Shown in pieces: positions 1 to 9,295 of a stretch of DNA of 64,000 bases (within the stretch, counting starts at the first letter, position 1; each line of letters opens with the position of its first letter). The position numbers and the translations under genes are program-made. Below the pieces are notes generated by a model. It did not search any database, was not told the DNA's origin, and worked only from the letters and a program-made list of their open reading frames with translations. The DNA lies in the NCBI RefSeq assembly GCF_000328565.1, contig NC_019957.1, positions 248,001 to 312,000 on the forward strand, written 5' to 3'. Source of the DNA: Mycobacterium sp. JS623 (GTDB lineage Bacteria > Actinomycetota > Actinomycetes > Mycobacteriales > Mycobacteriaceae).

Positions 1-97
1 TAAGCCTGCGGCGGGCACATGTTTGGCGACTTACCCGGGCGGGATGCTGCCACCGCGTTACTGTCGACGCCGAAGTCTCAGTCCTGGCAGACGCGTC

Positions 98-850
98 TTA
101 TGCCAATGCGGCCTGTTCGACGGCGAGCAGCGTCGCGGCGTCGTGTTCGGCGTGATAGGCCTCGGCGCCGCCGTTGAGGCCGAAGAGTCTCTTGGTCCAC
201 AGCAGCCATATCACGGCGACGATGTTGATGATCAAAGCGATAGCGCGAAACGCCGTGACCTTCTCGGTCAGTTCGTAGATCTCGAGGGGTAGAAAGACGC
301 TGGTCGCGATCACCGCGAAGTATTCGCCCCACCGCGTGATCAGCCATAGTCCGATTGCTTCGATCAATTCGATTGTCGCATAGGCGAATAACCCGGTGGC
401 GATCCACGCCAAGATTGTCGGTGACAGCGAGAATGCCTGGTCGATGCGATGCAGAATCTTGGAGTTGTCTGTATTCCATCCGATCTGGTCGGCCAACGGG
501 CGGATCAGTGGCAGTTCGTTTTCGAACGCTGTTTGTAATCGGCCGTTGGTCCCGCGCACGGCTAGTACGCCCGCGGCGAGCAAGCTGAAGATCACCGCGC
601 GCACGACGCGTTCGATGGCCAGCGCGCGCATGATGATGACGTCGCGCAGGTGGCGTCCGCGCCGCACGTGCGGTGCGCTGGCTGCAGGCCCGTGGGCGGC
701 GGGTGGGCCGATGACGAAGGTTTCGCATCGCAGACATCGCCAGGCTTCGCCGGCTGGGGTCTGGACCCGCAGCCTGGCTTGCAGTTCGGGCTCGTCCGGA
801 GCGAAGGTGGCATGACCGCGCCAGCCACAGGCTTGCAGTGCGAAATCCAT
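98..850 (-). CDS. DUF2127-type integral membrane protein
   Basis: About 250 aa. The N-terminal ~60 residues are soluble and carry two CxxC-like cysteines (CLRCE). The rest has roughly four hydrophobic segments, including VIFSLLAAGVLAV near residue 85, ILAWIATGLFAYATIEL, FAVIATSVFLPLEIYEL and ALIINIVAVIWLLW. The arrangement and the PLEIYEL/E segment are typical of the DUF2127 family, whose function is unknown to me. I chose the ATG at 850 because the open frame further upstream overlaps the zeta-like gene. A 5'-truncated copy of the same gene lies at 14326-14716, so this is the intact paralogue. Confidence 0.7.
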   Translation of the reverse strand: MDFALQACGWRGHATFAPDEPELQARLRVQTPAGEAWRCLRCETFVIGPPAAHGPAASAPHVRRGRHLRDVIIMRALAIERVVRAVIFSLLAAGVLAVRGTNGRLQTAFENELPLIRPLADQIGWNTDNSKILHRIDQAFSLSPTILAWIATGLFAYATIELIEAIGLWLITRWGEYFAVIATSVFLPLEIYELTEKVTAFRAIALIINIVAVIWLLWTKRLFGLNGGAEAYHAEHDAATLLAVEQAALA

Positions 851-917
851 GGTGAAACAGGCTACGGCCCAATCGCAATGGTTATATGTATGTGGTCCGG
901 CCGCTGCGCGGCCGCGA

Positions 918-1499
918 TCATGAGTGCGGCCAACGGGATTGCAACGGCTGCGGTGTCCAGGCCGGCCAGTCGGGGGAGCCGACAATGAAGCCCTGGTTGA
1001 ACTGTGCCACGATCCGTGGGCCTTTGATGGCGCTGTTGTCGTAGACGGTGGTTTGTTCGCAGCGGGTGATCGCCTCGGCGACCAGTGGCCACAGCCGGTG
1101 GTAGCGCTGGCGAATCTTGTTCTGCGCCACCGGGTGTCCGCCGGCGCGCACCCGGTAGTCCACGCGGGCCACCGCCAGCTCCTCGGGGATGAGCAGCACA
1201 TGCAGCACCACCGTGTAGCCGGCGGCGTGCGCGGTGTCGATGAGCTCCAGCTTGGACGGATGGGAGAACACCGTCTCGGCGATGAACGGGCGGCTCAGCT
1301 CGATCAGCTTCGCGCGGGTCTCGGCGGCGATCAGCGCCGCCTCATACGCGTGGGCCGATGGATCGTCGGGCCAGCGCACTTTGGCGATCTCGTCGGCGTT
1401 GACGAACACGCTGCCTTTCAGCAGCGGCGCCAGGGTCAGTTCGACGAAGGTCGACTTACCGGCGCCGTTGGGTCCGGCGACCAGGTCGAGCCGGTTCAC
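918..1499 (-). CDS. Zeta-like toxin (P-loop kinase fold)
   Basis: 193 aa. Walker A GPNGAGKST lies at residues 9-17, followed by the FVNADEIAK segment and an Arg-rich C-terminal half (VDYRVRAGGHPV, KIRQRYHRL), the usual arrangement of small zeta-family kinases. Known zeta toxins phosphorylate UDP-N-acetylglucosamine or similar substrates; the substrate here is not known. The gene starts 38 bp after the antitoxin stop on the same strand, giving the normal antitoxin-first order. Chromosomal zeta-like kinases without toxicity also exist, so activity is inference. Confidence 0.75.
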   Translation of the reverse strand: MNRLDLVAGPNGAGKSTFVELTLAPLLKGSVFVNADEIAKVRWPDDPSAHAYEAALIAAETRAKLIELSRPFIAETVFSHPSKLELIDTAHAAGYTVVLHVLLIPEELAVARVDYRVRAGGHPVAQNKIRQRYHRLWPLVAEAITRCEQTTVYDNSAIKGPRIVAQFNQGFIVGSPDWPAWTPQPLQSRWPHS

Positions 1500-1536
1500 G
1501 GCGTGGCTGCGGCGTTGATCTTCCTTGGGGCCGGGC

Positions 1537-1926
1537 TCACCGGCCGTTCACCACGGCCGAGGTGCCGTCGGGACGGTGCTCGATGATCTCGCCCTTGTCG
1601 TTGAGGGCAACGGTGGTGACGCCGCGACCGGCCAGCACCCGGCCGTAGTCGCCCGCGCTCAGATGCTCCTCGATCGATGCGGAGATCTCGGCGTTGAACA
1701 CCACACCCTCTTCCTCGCTCAGCTCTGCCAGCCCGAGGTCGCCGGCCAGCGCGGCCTCCACTCGACGGCGCGCGGCGGTCTGCCCGCTGGAGACCGCCCG
1801 ACCCACCCGGGCCCAATGGTCGAGCTGTTGTTTGGCCGAGCGGCTCTGGCGCGCACCCTCGGCCGCCGCGGCGTCGAGCAGGTCGGCGGCGAAGCGGGTC
1901 ACCCGGTCGGCGGTTTCGGCCACCAC
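1537..1926 (-). CDS. ParD-like antitoxin partner of the zeta-like toxin
   Basis: 129 aa. It begins VVAETADRVTRFAADLLDAA and includes RQSRSAKQQLDHWARVGRAVS, a pattern I recognise from actinobacterial ParD-like antitoxins that sit next to zeta-type kinases. The C-terminal part (VFNAEISASIEEHL, GVTTVALNDKGEIIEHRPDG) is the toxin-facing region by analogy. The frame is open upstream to 1989, but an AGGAGGA box directly before the tandem GTG-GTG at 1926-1921 favours this start. A perfect palindrome lies 30 bp upstream and suggests autoregulation. Confidence 0.65.
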   Translation of the reverse strand: MVAETADRVTRFAADLLDAAAAEGARQSRSAKQQLDHWARVGRAVSSGQTAARRRVEAALAGDLGLAELSEEEGVVFNAEISASIEEHLSAGDYGRVLAGRGVTTVALNDKGEIIEHRPDGTSAVVNGR

Positions 1927-1955
1927 TCCTCCTCGTGTAGCAATCTGTAACGAGT

Positions 1956-1970
1956 GTAGCAGAATGCTAC
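1956..1970. promoter_or_regulatory. Palindromic operator candidate of the toxin-antitoxin pair
   Basis: GTAGCA-gaa-TGCTAC is a perfect inverted repeat; a third half-site GTAGCA occurs at about 1937-1942. It lies just upstream of the antitoxin start, where DNA-binding antitoxins normally repress their own operon. Its role is inferred from position. Confidence 0.5.
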
Positions 1971-1985
1971 GCGAGTGCTGTCGGT

Positions 1986-2204
1986 TCACCCGACCGCGAG
2001 GTCGGCGCTGTCGACGAACACCAGGTCACCGTCGCCGAGCTGCACACCCCAGCGCCGCGCCGCCCCGGCGATGGTGTGGCCACCCACGTCGACCGCCAGC
2101 CCCGCGCTCTCACCGAAGTCCTCAACGACAGTTCCGAGCCGTTCCCGGTCGGTGTCCGGATACACCCTCACCGCCGTCCCGACGGCAATCCCGTTGTCCG
2201 ACAT
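1986..2204 (-). CDS. Small conserved mycobacterial protein
   Basis: 72 aa from the ATG at 2204 (MSDNGIAVG...), preceded by a GGGGCGGGA purine stretch. It contains VRVYPDTDRERLGTVVEDFGE and RRWGVQLGDGDLVFVD, which looks like a small all-beta (KOW/SH3-like) fold. I do not recognise a named family. It is divergent to the ESX-associated operon starting at 2379 and stops 60 bp before the antitoxin start. Confidence 0.55.
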   Translation of the reverse strand: MSDNGIAVGTAVRVYPDTDRERLGTVVEDFGESAGLAVDVGGHTIAGAARRWGVQLGDGDLVFVDSADLAVG

Positions 2205-2378
2205 ATCGTTCCCGCCCCTGGAAGCCCCCATGGCAACTCAGTCAACCAGACCACGAGTCGCCCCACGGGCAAACCAGTCAACACCGTCGCCCCGGCCGAG
2301 GGGGTGCACACATTGCCGTCGGGAGCAGCGTCGGGCGGCCGGTAGATTCTGTTTGAAAAGGCGAACAAGAGGTGAGGG

Positions 2379-4510
2379 GTGTCTGGGCTCACGCTGGCTG
2401 ACATCGAACGCTGGAATCCCGACGACATCCACACGGTGTTTCAGGCGTGCATTTCGCGTGGGAGGGCACCCGCGCGGCGGCCGACAACTTCGGCGACGTG
2501 ATGCGTGCGGTGCCGTGGGACGGCGCCGCCCATGATGCGGCGATGGGCGCCCATGACCGGATCCGCCAGGATCTGAACAATCACGCCGCCGACGCCGAGG
2601 CTGTCGGGCGCGCGGCCAGCGCCGCCGAAACCCAAGTGCGTGCCATCAAGGCCGACTGGGAGGCGATCAAGGCCGAGGAGGCCGGCCACGGCATCACGAT
2701 CGATCCGGAGACCGAGACGTTCAGCTACGTCGAACCCGCCGACCGCGACTCGCGGGTGCGCCTGCACAACGAGATCGCCGAGCTCGAGCGCCGCATCCAC
2801 CAGCTGCATGCCCTCGCCAGCATCGCCGATGAGGAGCTGGCCGAGGCGATCAAGACCGCCGCCGGCGACGCGTCGGCCCAGGCGCTGGATGACGAGCTGG
2901 CCGGCCATGGCGTCGAGACACCTGAACAGGCCGAACACGACGTCCACGACGCGCTGGGCGGCGACAAGAACGCCGCCAACCGGGTGCAGGGGGTGCTGGA
3001 AAGCGTCACCCCCGAGCAGCTGGCCGGCAAGGCCCCGCTGACCCCCGAGCAGGCGTCGGTGCTCTCTCAGCTGCAGGCCCAGCAGAACGGAATGTCGCTG
3101 GAGGACCTCAAGCGTGCGCAGGACCGGCTCGGCCCCGACAGCCGGCTGATCGGCGACTCCTGGCAGCTGATGAGCAACCGCAACGTCTCGTTCCCGAACA
3201 CCCCGCTGAAGGTGGGCGCCACCGAGGACGCCGGCAGCCGCGTCACGGGTGGGCTGACCCAGTTGCCGCGCAGCATGCAGGGCCCGCTGACGCAGCCGGG
3301 TTCGGTGATGAAGATCGATCCGAATTCGGGGTTGGCGATGAACGACTTGCCGAACAAGGACGCCCTGGGCGTCATCGGCGGCATCGTCAAGCAGGGCAGC
3401 CCGGCGCTGCAGCACGACAGCGACATCGACAACGCGCTGATGGGCCGCGGCGCGGAAATGCTGGCAGGCGAAGAGGGCAACCGCAGCTGGCCCGGGATGT
3501 CGGGCGGAGACCACAGCGCCGACGACACGATCAAGACCATCTTTTCCGGTGCGGGCCGCGACCATATGGTCGACCGCGGGATCATCACCGGCTCCAGCAC
3601 CAGCGAGTACCTGCCGAACATGACGACCAGTCAGTTCCTCGACGCGCTCACCCACCATCCGTGGGACGACCACGGCCAGGCCGCGGCGGGGCTGTTCAAC
3701 TGGACCAGCCAGACCACCGGCCCGAAGGCGGTGATGCCGGGCCAGACCGCCGACGCGTACTCGAAATATCTTGGCGAGCACGCCAAACCGCTGCTGGACC
3801 TGCCCGGCCATCGGACCCTCGGGCAGCTCAACCCGGCGCTGACGCAGGGTTTCGCCCAGGGTCTGGCACCGTACGCCCCGGCGATCGCCGGAGAACAGAA
3901 TGTGCCGGGGCTGGAGAACTTCTATCCACCCGACACCGCCTACGACATCGACCATTCGACGCTGCCGATCGCCAAGGGTGTGTTCTCGGTGCTGTCCACG
4001 GACAAGGACGCGTCAAATGTGTTCAACGGCGCGGTCATTGGTGACATCGCCGCCGACCAGCATGCCTATGCACAGATGGTGGCCGCCGACCCGTCGATGG
4101 CGTCGAACACCGCCGACCTTGCCCGGGCCGCCAGGCTGCAGGCGCTGATGGACATCGGCACCCGCAACGCGTTGGACGCCAATCACGCCAACGCCGCCGA
4201 ACGGGCGATCGACGCCTACAACCTGAAGAAATCGGCCTACGAATATGCGACCAAATTCGCGGGCACCGGAGCCGGTGTGGTGGGTGGGCCGGCCGGCGGA
4301 CTGGCCACCGACGTCGCGGGCACCGCGCTCAAAGACATCGTCCTGGGTCCGGAGCCGAAAGTCGGCGCGTCGCCGGTGATGCCGGACATGCCTGGGGAGG
4401 CGCCCTACCGCGAGGCGCTGACCGGGATCGTGGCCACCCACCCGATCGACGGCTTCAGTCCCGACACCTTCTTGCGGCCGGTCGACCCGACCGATCCCAG
4501 CCGGGGGTGA
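2379..4510 (+). CDS. Large ESX-associated mycobacterial protein with an apparent 5' frameshift
   Basis: The GTG at 2379 opens VSGLTLADIERWNPDDIHTV, an N-terminus I recognise from a family of large mycobacterial proteins (Rv0026/Rv2082-like, from memory). That frame would continue into nonsense. The family-like continuation HFAWEGTRAAADNF and then 680 more residues lies in another frame from about 2447, so a single base appears to be missing near 2445-2448 (gcgtg for gcggtg). The body is helical (WXG100-like spacing at 20-110, VPWDGAAHDAA), with a long variable C-terminal region and no recognisable catalytic motif. It is followed after 3 bp by two short genes in an operon. It may be a sequencing indel, a recoding site or a dying gene. 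Confidence 0.65.
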
Positions 4511-4513
4511 GAG

Positions 4514-4714
4514 GTGGCCGGCTGGGACCAGCTGCCCCAAGACCTCAGGGGCCAGATGAAGTGGCACGGTCCGGAGGACTACCGCGACTTCCTGCACAAC
4601 GCGCTGGTGCCGTTCGTGGGCCCGGACAACGCCGGCTTGATCGACACCCACGTCACCGGCGACTACAACAACGTGATCAAAGACCCGCAGCCGTGGAAAG
4701 CCGGCCATCGATGA
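4514..4714 (+). CDS. Small operon protein, 66 aa
   Basis: MAGWDQLPQDLRGQMKWHGPED at the start, then a short acidic tail ending in VIKDPQPWKAGHR. It begins 3 bp after the large gene stops, at a GTG preceded by GAGAG, and its stop overlaps the next ATG (ATGA). The tight coupling argues that it is translated and works with both neighbours, for example as a partner or immunity-like protein. I cannot assign a family. Confidence 0.55.
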   Translation: MAGWDQLPQDLRGQMKWHGPEDYRDFLHNALVPFVGPDNAGLIDTHVTGDYNNVIKDPQPWKAGHR

Positions 4715-5538
4715 CCGGCGGTCAGCGGCGCCGCCTGCTGCGCGCGGTGGCCGCAGGCTGCGCGGTTGCCCTTGTCGCGGGCTGTCATTCGGGGACCCCC
4801 GGGCAGCGGCCGACACCGCCGCCACCGCCGAGCGGACCCTGGACCGGAACGATGGCGCAGGTGCGGGTGGTGTGGAGCGCTGAGCCGGGCGTCGATCTGC
4901 TGACCGGACCGGCGGTGGTGGTGCGCGCATTCGAGGAATCCGGCACGGGTGTGACGTTTGGGGGCCGCGAGGACTTCCTCTATCCGGGCTACGCGCACGC
5001 GCTGCCGCCGCCGGGCACCCCGCCGCCGGCCCCGCACTATCCCCGCAACCCTCGGGCCAATATTTACCCCCTGGTCGGCACCGACCGCCTGCACATCCTG
5101 CGCATCGAGCCGTCGGGCACCAATCTGGTTGCGGTGTACTGCGGTTGGTTCTACGGCATCGCCGACGATCTCGGTGACGGCAGGTACGGAACGGACGACC
5201 CCAACCGACGACCCACCGATACGGTCGGTGTATTCCGGCTCGCGTTGACCCCGCCGCCAGCTGGGTCAGCACCGTTGCCGCCGCAGAAAGGGCCGGCATC
5301 GGCGCCGGTCGACGACGTGTTCGGCGGCTGGAAAATCACCGAGGAGATGGCGGCCGCCACCTACCTCCACGGGCCGCCGCCGCAGTGGCCGACGATGGTC
5401 GACGACACGAACGAGTGCCAGGCGAAGGCACCCGACACGCGCGAGCATCGGCTGTTCCTGTCCGCCGGCGTGCACCCGCGCTCGGATTACCCCACCCTGC
5501 CGGCGTTTCCCGGCTGGCCGGCGGGCAGCGCACAGTAG
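4711..5538 (+). CDS. Exported lipoprotein of the ESX-associated operon
   Basis: 275 aa. Residues 1-25 form a signal peptide with twin Arg/Lys-type basic start and lipobox VAGC (Cys25), followed by a proline-rich linker (TPPPPPPSG). The mature domain has scattered pairs of cysteines and WFYGIADDLGDGRYG, without a motif I can name. The ATG overlaps the previous stop. A similar pairing of a large helical protein and a lipoprotein-like gene exists, as I recall, at Rv2082-Rv2083. Likely anchored on the outer face of the membrane. Confidence 0.65.
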   Translation: MTGGQRRRLLRAVAAGCAVALVAGCHSGTPGQRPTPPPPPSGPWTGTMAQVRVVWSAEPGVDLLTGPAVVVRAFEESGTGVTFGGREDFLYPGYAHALPPPGTPPPAPHYPRNPRANIYPLVGTDRLHILRIEPSGTNLVAVYCGWFYGIADDLGDGRYGTDDPNRRPTDTVGVFRLALTPPPAGSAPLPPQKGPASAPVDDVFGGWKITEEMAAATYLHGPPPQWPTMVDDTNECQAKAPDTREHRLFLSAGVHPRSDYPTLPAFPGWPAGSAQ

Positions 5539-5565
5539 CGGCGCTCGCGCCGTCGGCTGGGCGGG

Positions 5566-5844
5566 TCATCCGGTGGCTTCGGTATGCGCGACCAGTGAGC
5601 GCAGCTGGCGCAGCGCGAACTGGCGGGCCCGGCCGTCGGGCGGCAGGTACACCGCCGACCACATTCCCACGGCGGCAGGCGTGTTCAGCGCATCCTTGGC
5701 GCACGGGAAGCGCCGAGGGCAGGCGCGGCACAACGCCTTGAGTTCGGGGTCGTCACCGGCCTCCAGCCACCGGTCGGGGTCGGCTGCGCATGGCCACGGG
5801 AGACCGGCCGGGATGTGCTGAGCGGTGTCGGGTGCTGCGTTCAT
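5566..5844 (-). CDS. WhiB6-like iron-sulfur transcription factor, copy 1
   Basis: 92 aa. Four cysteines in WhiB spacing: one in PWPC near residue 19, then CRACPRRFPC (C-x2-C-x5-C). The signatures DPDRW, DDPELKALCRACPRR and GRARQFALRQLRSL match WhiB6 rather than the other WhiB classes, as I remember that protein. The usual G-V/I-W-G-G turn is GMWSAVYLP. WhiB6 controls ESX-1 genes in M. tuberculosis, so an ESX-directed role is a reasonable inference. The gene faces away from esterase and has a 600-bp upstream region with repeated GCTATCG motifs. Confidence 0.8.
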   Translation of the reverse strand: MNAAPDTAQHIPAGLPWPCAADPDRWLEAGDDPELKALCRACPRRFPCAKDALNTPAAVGMWSAVYLPPDGRARQFALRQLRSLVAHTEATG

Positions 5845-6443
5845 TTCCGTCCTGATGGTCGAAGACGCCCCGATGGCGCTATCGCATTGCTATCGTTTTG
5901 GACAATAGCGAGAGCGGAACGAGAGCGCAAGCGATGTCCGCGATGACGCGTCGTTCCGTGTTTACAGCGCCGTATGAGCAGTGCAGATGGGATCCACAGG
6001 ATTGCGTGGGCGCGTGAATGAACGGGCAACGCGCCGTTGAGCGGTAGCATTTCGAATGCAAATCGCTATCGCTTTGTTGCCAGATCGGATCGGCCTTCAC
6101 CACGGATCGGCAGCGGATTTGTGGGCGCAGCTCGGCGTATCTGACAACAATTTTGGGATTGTGGGGGCGAGCGAAGAGGTCGTCGCCGCGTTGATGCCGG
6201 TCTGGAGCGCTAGCTCGACCCTCGGCGCTGCATATGCGGCCCCGCTTCGACCCGTTTCACTCGCCGGGCACCGCGTCGGCGGCTATTGCCTCACCGCGTC
6301 ATTGCTTCGACTAACACGACCCCGCGCGACCAGTTCCTGGGTGAGCGCGACAGCGCACCCTTGGGCCAGCAGCACACCGACGAACGCTCCCGGCAGCCGA
6401 CACAGATAATCACCCTGTTGTCGATCAGGAATCCAGTGGCGGG
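5845..6443. other. Long intergenic region upstream of WhiB6-like copy 1
   Basis: No convincing gene on either strand. The heptamer GCTATCG occurs at about 5879 and 5890, an inverted partner CAATAGCGA at about 5903, and another copy near 6064. These lie 35-220 bp upstream of the whiB start and may be regulator sites. An open frame at 6056-6409 has no credible composition for a protein. Confidence 0.4.
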
Positions 6444-7823
6444 CTACTGCGGGGCGCGAGCCACTGGCAGCGGTGGTGAGGTAAATCCCACGTCGCCTAC
6501 GACGGTGGGCGTGCGGCTGCCCGCCGTGCCGATCTGGGCGGCCAGCCACGGCAGCGTCGCGGCGAAAGCCCTTCCGGCACAAGGCCAGTCGTGTCGACCG
6601 GCGACGGCGACGATCCTGCAGTCGATGCCGTGGGCGCTGCCCAGGCTGCACAGTGTGGTGGCCGCGTCGTACTCGGCGTTGTGGACGGGTTGCACCTGCC
6701 GGCGGTTGTCGGTGCCCGCGCCGGACACGACGAACAGGCCCGAGAGCCCGGGGTAGTGGCCGTGGCGGCTGATCACCGTGCTGGGGTCGAAGTTCTGCCA
6801 CGCTGACCGGTCGCCACCGAAGAGCCGTCGGATGGTTTCGGCGTCGGTGCCTGAATTGGGCCGCAGATCTCCGGCGATGTCGATGAAGGCACCGAACAGT
6901 TCGGGATGCATCACCGCCAGATCCACCGCGCAGGTGCCGCCGGCCGAGAACCCCGCTACACCCCAGTTCGCCGGCGCCGCACTGACACCGAAGTGGCCGA
7001 TCAGGTAGGGCACCACGTCTTTGGTCAAGTGGTCGGCGGCCATGCCGCGCGTGCCGTTGACGCATTCGGTGTCGATGTTGAAGCCGCCGCCGGAATCGAC
7101 GAAGACAACCACTGGGCTGTAGCCGCTATGCGCGACGGCGTAGGCGTCCAAGGTGGCGACCGCATTTCCGGCGCGAAGCCAGTCGCTCGGCGTATTGAAC
7201 TCACCGCCAATCATCATCACGGCCGGCAGCGGGGGAGAGGGTTGGGAGGCGAACCAGGCGGGCGGCAGGTAGACCAGTTCGGTGCGGTGGCGAAAACCCG
7301 ACGCGCTCGGGTCGATCGTCACCGACACGATGCTGCCCTTGCGGGGAAGGACGGGGCGCTGCCGCATCGCGCTCAGTGTCGCGGGGTCGGTCTGGTCGGG
7401 CAGCGGGCCGGCGGTGAGCTCGGTCCATGCCGCGGCGACCGTGGGAACGTAACCGACCCAACTGTTCACCGTCACAACGACGCTCAGCGTGCTGAGCACC
7501 ACGGCCGCGACGGACACTGCCCGGCGCCACCAGCGGCTGGTTCGCCACCCGGCGAGCAGGACTGCGGTACTCAGCGCGGCCAACGCGATCCACGCCCACA
7601 GCATGGCCGGTGCGGCGTCGCCGATGATCCCGGCTGACTGCACGTACAGGTATGCCGTGGCGGCGACCGCCGCACCGAAGGCGGCCATCGATGGGACCCA
7701 GATCGCGCGCCAGCGCCGGGTGCGCCAGCCTGTCGCAGCGATCAGTGCCAGGCCCGCGGCTAGTTGAAGCGTCACCGGCAGCCACCCGTGCATCAGCGAC
7801 AGGTGGGTCAGCGAACCGTTCAC
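6444..7823 (-). CDS. Membrane-anchored esterase of the Ag85/esterase-D fold
   Basis: 459 aa. Four predicted membrane helices fill the first ~125 residues (LQLAAGLALIAATGW, WVPSMAAFGAAVAATAYLYV, MLWAWIALAALSTAVLLAGW, AVSVAAVVLSTLSVVVTV). The extracytoplasmic alpha/beta-hydrolase domain shows the nucleophile elbow GFSAGG near residue 300 and a late His in VAGRHDWP, fitting a Ser-His-Asp/Glu triad. Relatives in mycobacteria are described as esterases related to mycolyltransferases; the substrate here is unknown. Start is the GTG at 7823; ATG at 7793 is an alternative. It lies between the two WhiB6-like genes. Confidence 0.75.
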   Translation of the reverse strand: MNGSLTHLSLMHGWLPVTLQLAAGLALIAATGWRTRRWRAIWVPSMAAFGAAVAATAYLYVQSAGIIGDAAPAMLWAWIALAALSTAVLLAGWRTSRWWRRAVSVAAVVLSTLSVVVTVNSWVGYVPTVAAAWTELTAGPLPDQTDPATLSAMRQRPVLPRKGSIVSVTIDPSASGFRHRTELVYLPPAWFASQPSPPLPAVMMIGGEFNTPSDWLRAGNAVATLDAYAVAHSGYSPVVVFVDSGGGFNIDTECVNGTRGMAADHLTKDVVPYLIGHFGVSAAPANWGVAGFSAGGTCAVDLAVMHPELFGAFIDIAGDLRPNSGTDAETIRRLFGGDRSAWQNFDPSTVISRHGHYPGLSGLFVVSGAGTDNRRQVQPVHNAEYDAATTLCSLGSAHGIDCRIVAVAGRHDWPCAGRAFAATLPWLAAQIGTAGSRTPTVVGDVGFTSPPLPVARAPQ

Positions 7824-8089
7824 GCCGCGCCCCGCAGACGCGCGCCGGCGCCGGCGCCGGCTCCGACTGTCGACACTGACATGCCCCCATCGTGGCTGAG
7901 CGATTTGACTGTTTGCTGAACGCCAGACGACGGGACTCTAACAGCACCCGATCCTGGCGAGGGGCAAGACTTGCCGACTCCTCAGGCCGGTGTCATGTCT
8001 CGAGCATAGTTTGCCCTGCCCATGCGGCGCGGCGCGTCAAGCGGTGTGCGCGGGCAGCTGCCCGCGACGGTGATCGCTAGCGCGCACGC

Positions 8090-8374
8090 TTAGGGGACCT
8101 CGGGTTGGCTGCCGTAGCCGCCGTGGGCGGCCAGTGACTGCAGCTGCCGCAGCGCGAACCTGCGTGCCCGGCCGTCACCGGGAATGTGCACGCCGGCGAC
8201 CATCCCCGCGATACCCGGGGAGTGCAGGGCGTCCTTGGCACAGGTGAACCGGCGCGGACAGCCCCGGCACAGCGCTTTGAGCTCGGGGTCGTCGCCACCG
8301 GCGTCCCAGCGGTCCGGGTCTGCCATGCACGGCGTCACCATCACCGTCGAGGGCCTGTCGATCGTCACGGTCAC
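8090..8374 (-). CDS. WhiB6-like iron-sulfur transcription factor, copy 2
   Basis: 94 aa with the cysteine set TPC...CRGCPRRFTC, then GMVAGVHIP and GRARRFALRQLQSLAAHGGYG, again closest to WhiB6. It shares ADPDRW, GGDDPELKALCR and CAKDAL with copy 1, so the two are paralogues. The GTG at 8374 was chosen because GGAGGA lies six bases upstream; GTG-8380 is too close to it. An AT-richer promoter-like stretch (8420-8460) precedes it. Confidence 0.78.
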   Translation of the reverse strand: MTVTIDRPSTVMVTPCMADPDRWDAGGDDPELKALCRGCPRRFTCAKDALHSPGIAGMVAGVHIPGDGRARRFALRQLQSLAAHGGYGSQPEVP

Positions 8375-8581
8375 GGTCACTCCTCCCGCTGCGCGTCTCG
8401 CGTCCTGATGAGCCCACCCTAGCGCCAAAACAGAATCAACACAAGCACTAAACAGAATCATGAGATATGAAACCGAATCGGCAGCGGCCGTGGCTGCGCC
8501 GGCGAGGAAAGCGGTAGATCGTCGCGAGCGAACCGCATCCGGTGCGCATTAACCACGCGGCTAGGGAGCTAGACTGGCGCG

Positions 8582-9295
8582 ATGGCGCAGGTTGCGGTCG
8601 ATCCCAGCGTGCTTCGCGCTGGGTCGGCTTTCGCCGACCGCCGCGTGGAATTGGGTCTGACACAACGTGATATCGCCGGGCTGAAGATCATGGGTCAGCC
8701 CGCACTGGTCGCCTTCGAAAAGGGAAGGGCCTGGCCGCGGGAGAAGACCCGAGCCAAGCTCGAGCAGGTCGCGCGCTGGCCACCGGGCACGTTGGCGAAG
8801 CTGCGTGAGGGTGTCGAGCCGAACGCAAGCGCTGATTCTGCTGCGCATGCCGGGTCGGAGTCCGCGGCACTGGTCACCGACGCGGTGCTGGTTGCGGTGG
8901 CCAATGTCGTCTCCACCATCGAGGCGTTGCCTGGCGACGACGATCCGGCGTTCGCCGAACGTGTCCGTGCGGTCCTGGCCGATCTGCGCAAACTCGAATC
9001 CATCACGGCCCGCGCCGTGCGCAGCAGCCACGGCTCGCCCGAGGTCATCAAGGCACTTCGGCTGGTGCGCACCCGCTACGACGAGTTGGTGACCCGATCC
9101 GCCGCGGCGCCCGGCGCCACCCTGGGCCAGCGCCTGTATGTGGCCCGCAACCGGGCGGCCCTGAGTATGGCGGAGACAGCGGGCATCCTCGACATGGCAC
9201 CGGAGGTGATCAGCGCGGTGGAAAGCGAGCAGGCCGTCAGCCGCGCCAACGCTGCACGGATCGAAGCGCTGATCGTCGACCTGAACAAGGCGTGA
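8582..9295 (+). CDS. XRE-type regulator with two helix-turn-helix segments
   Basis: 237 aa. The first HTH is in RRVELGLTQRDIAGLKIMGQPALVAFEKGRAWP (about 20-55), the second in LYVARNRAALSMAETAGILDMAPEVISAVESEQ (about 185-220), joined by a helical linker. Duplicate HTH units in one chain are unusual for XRE proteins. It lies upstream of the lysozyme-like ESX-type effector with an 83-bp gap, same strand, so it may control that gene. No named orthologue recognised. Confidence 0.65.
   Translation: MAQVAVDPSVLRAGSAFADRRVELGLTQRDIAGLKIMGQPALVAFEKGRAWPREKTRAKLEQVARWPPGTLAKLREGVEPNASADSAAHAGSESAALVTDAVLVAVANVVSTIEALPGDDDPAFAERVRAVLADLRKLESITARAVRSSHGSPEVIKALRLVRTRYDELVTRSAAAPGATLGQRLYVARNRAALSMAETAGILDMAPEVISAVESEQAVSRANAARIEALIVDLNKA

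Noticed and set aside
6056..6409. Plus-strand 117-codon open frame between WhiB6-like copy 1 and the esterase
   Set aside because: No conserved motif, poor start context, and the end overlaps antisense to the esterase control region; composition does not look like a mycobacterial protein.
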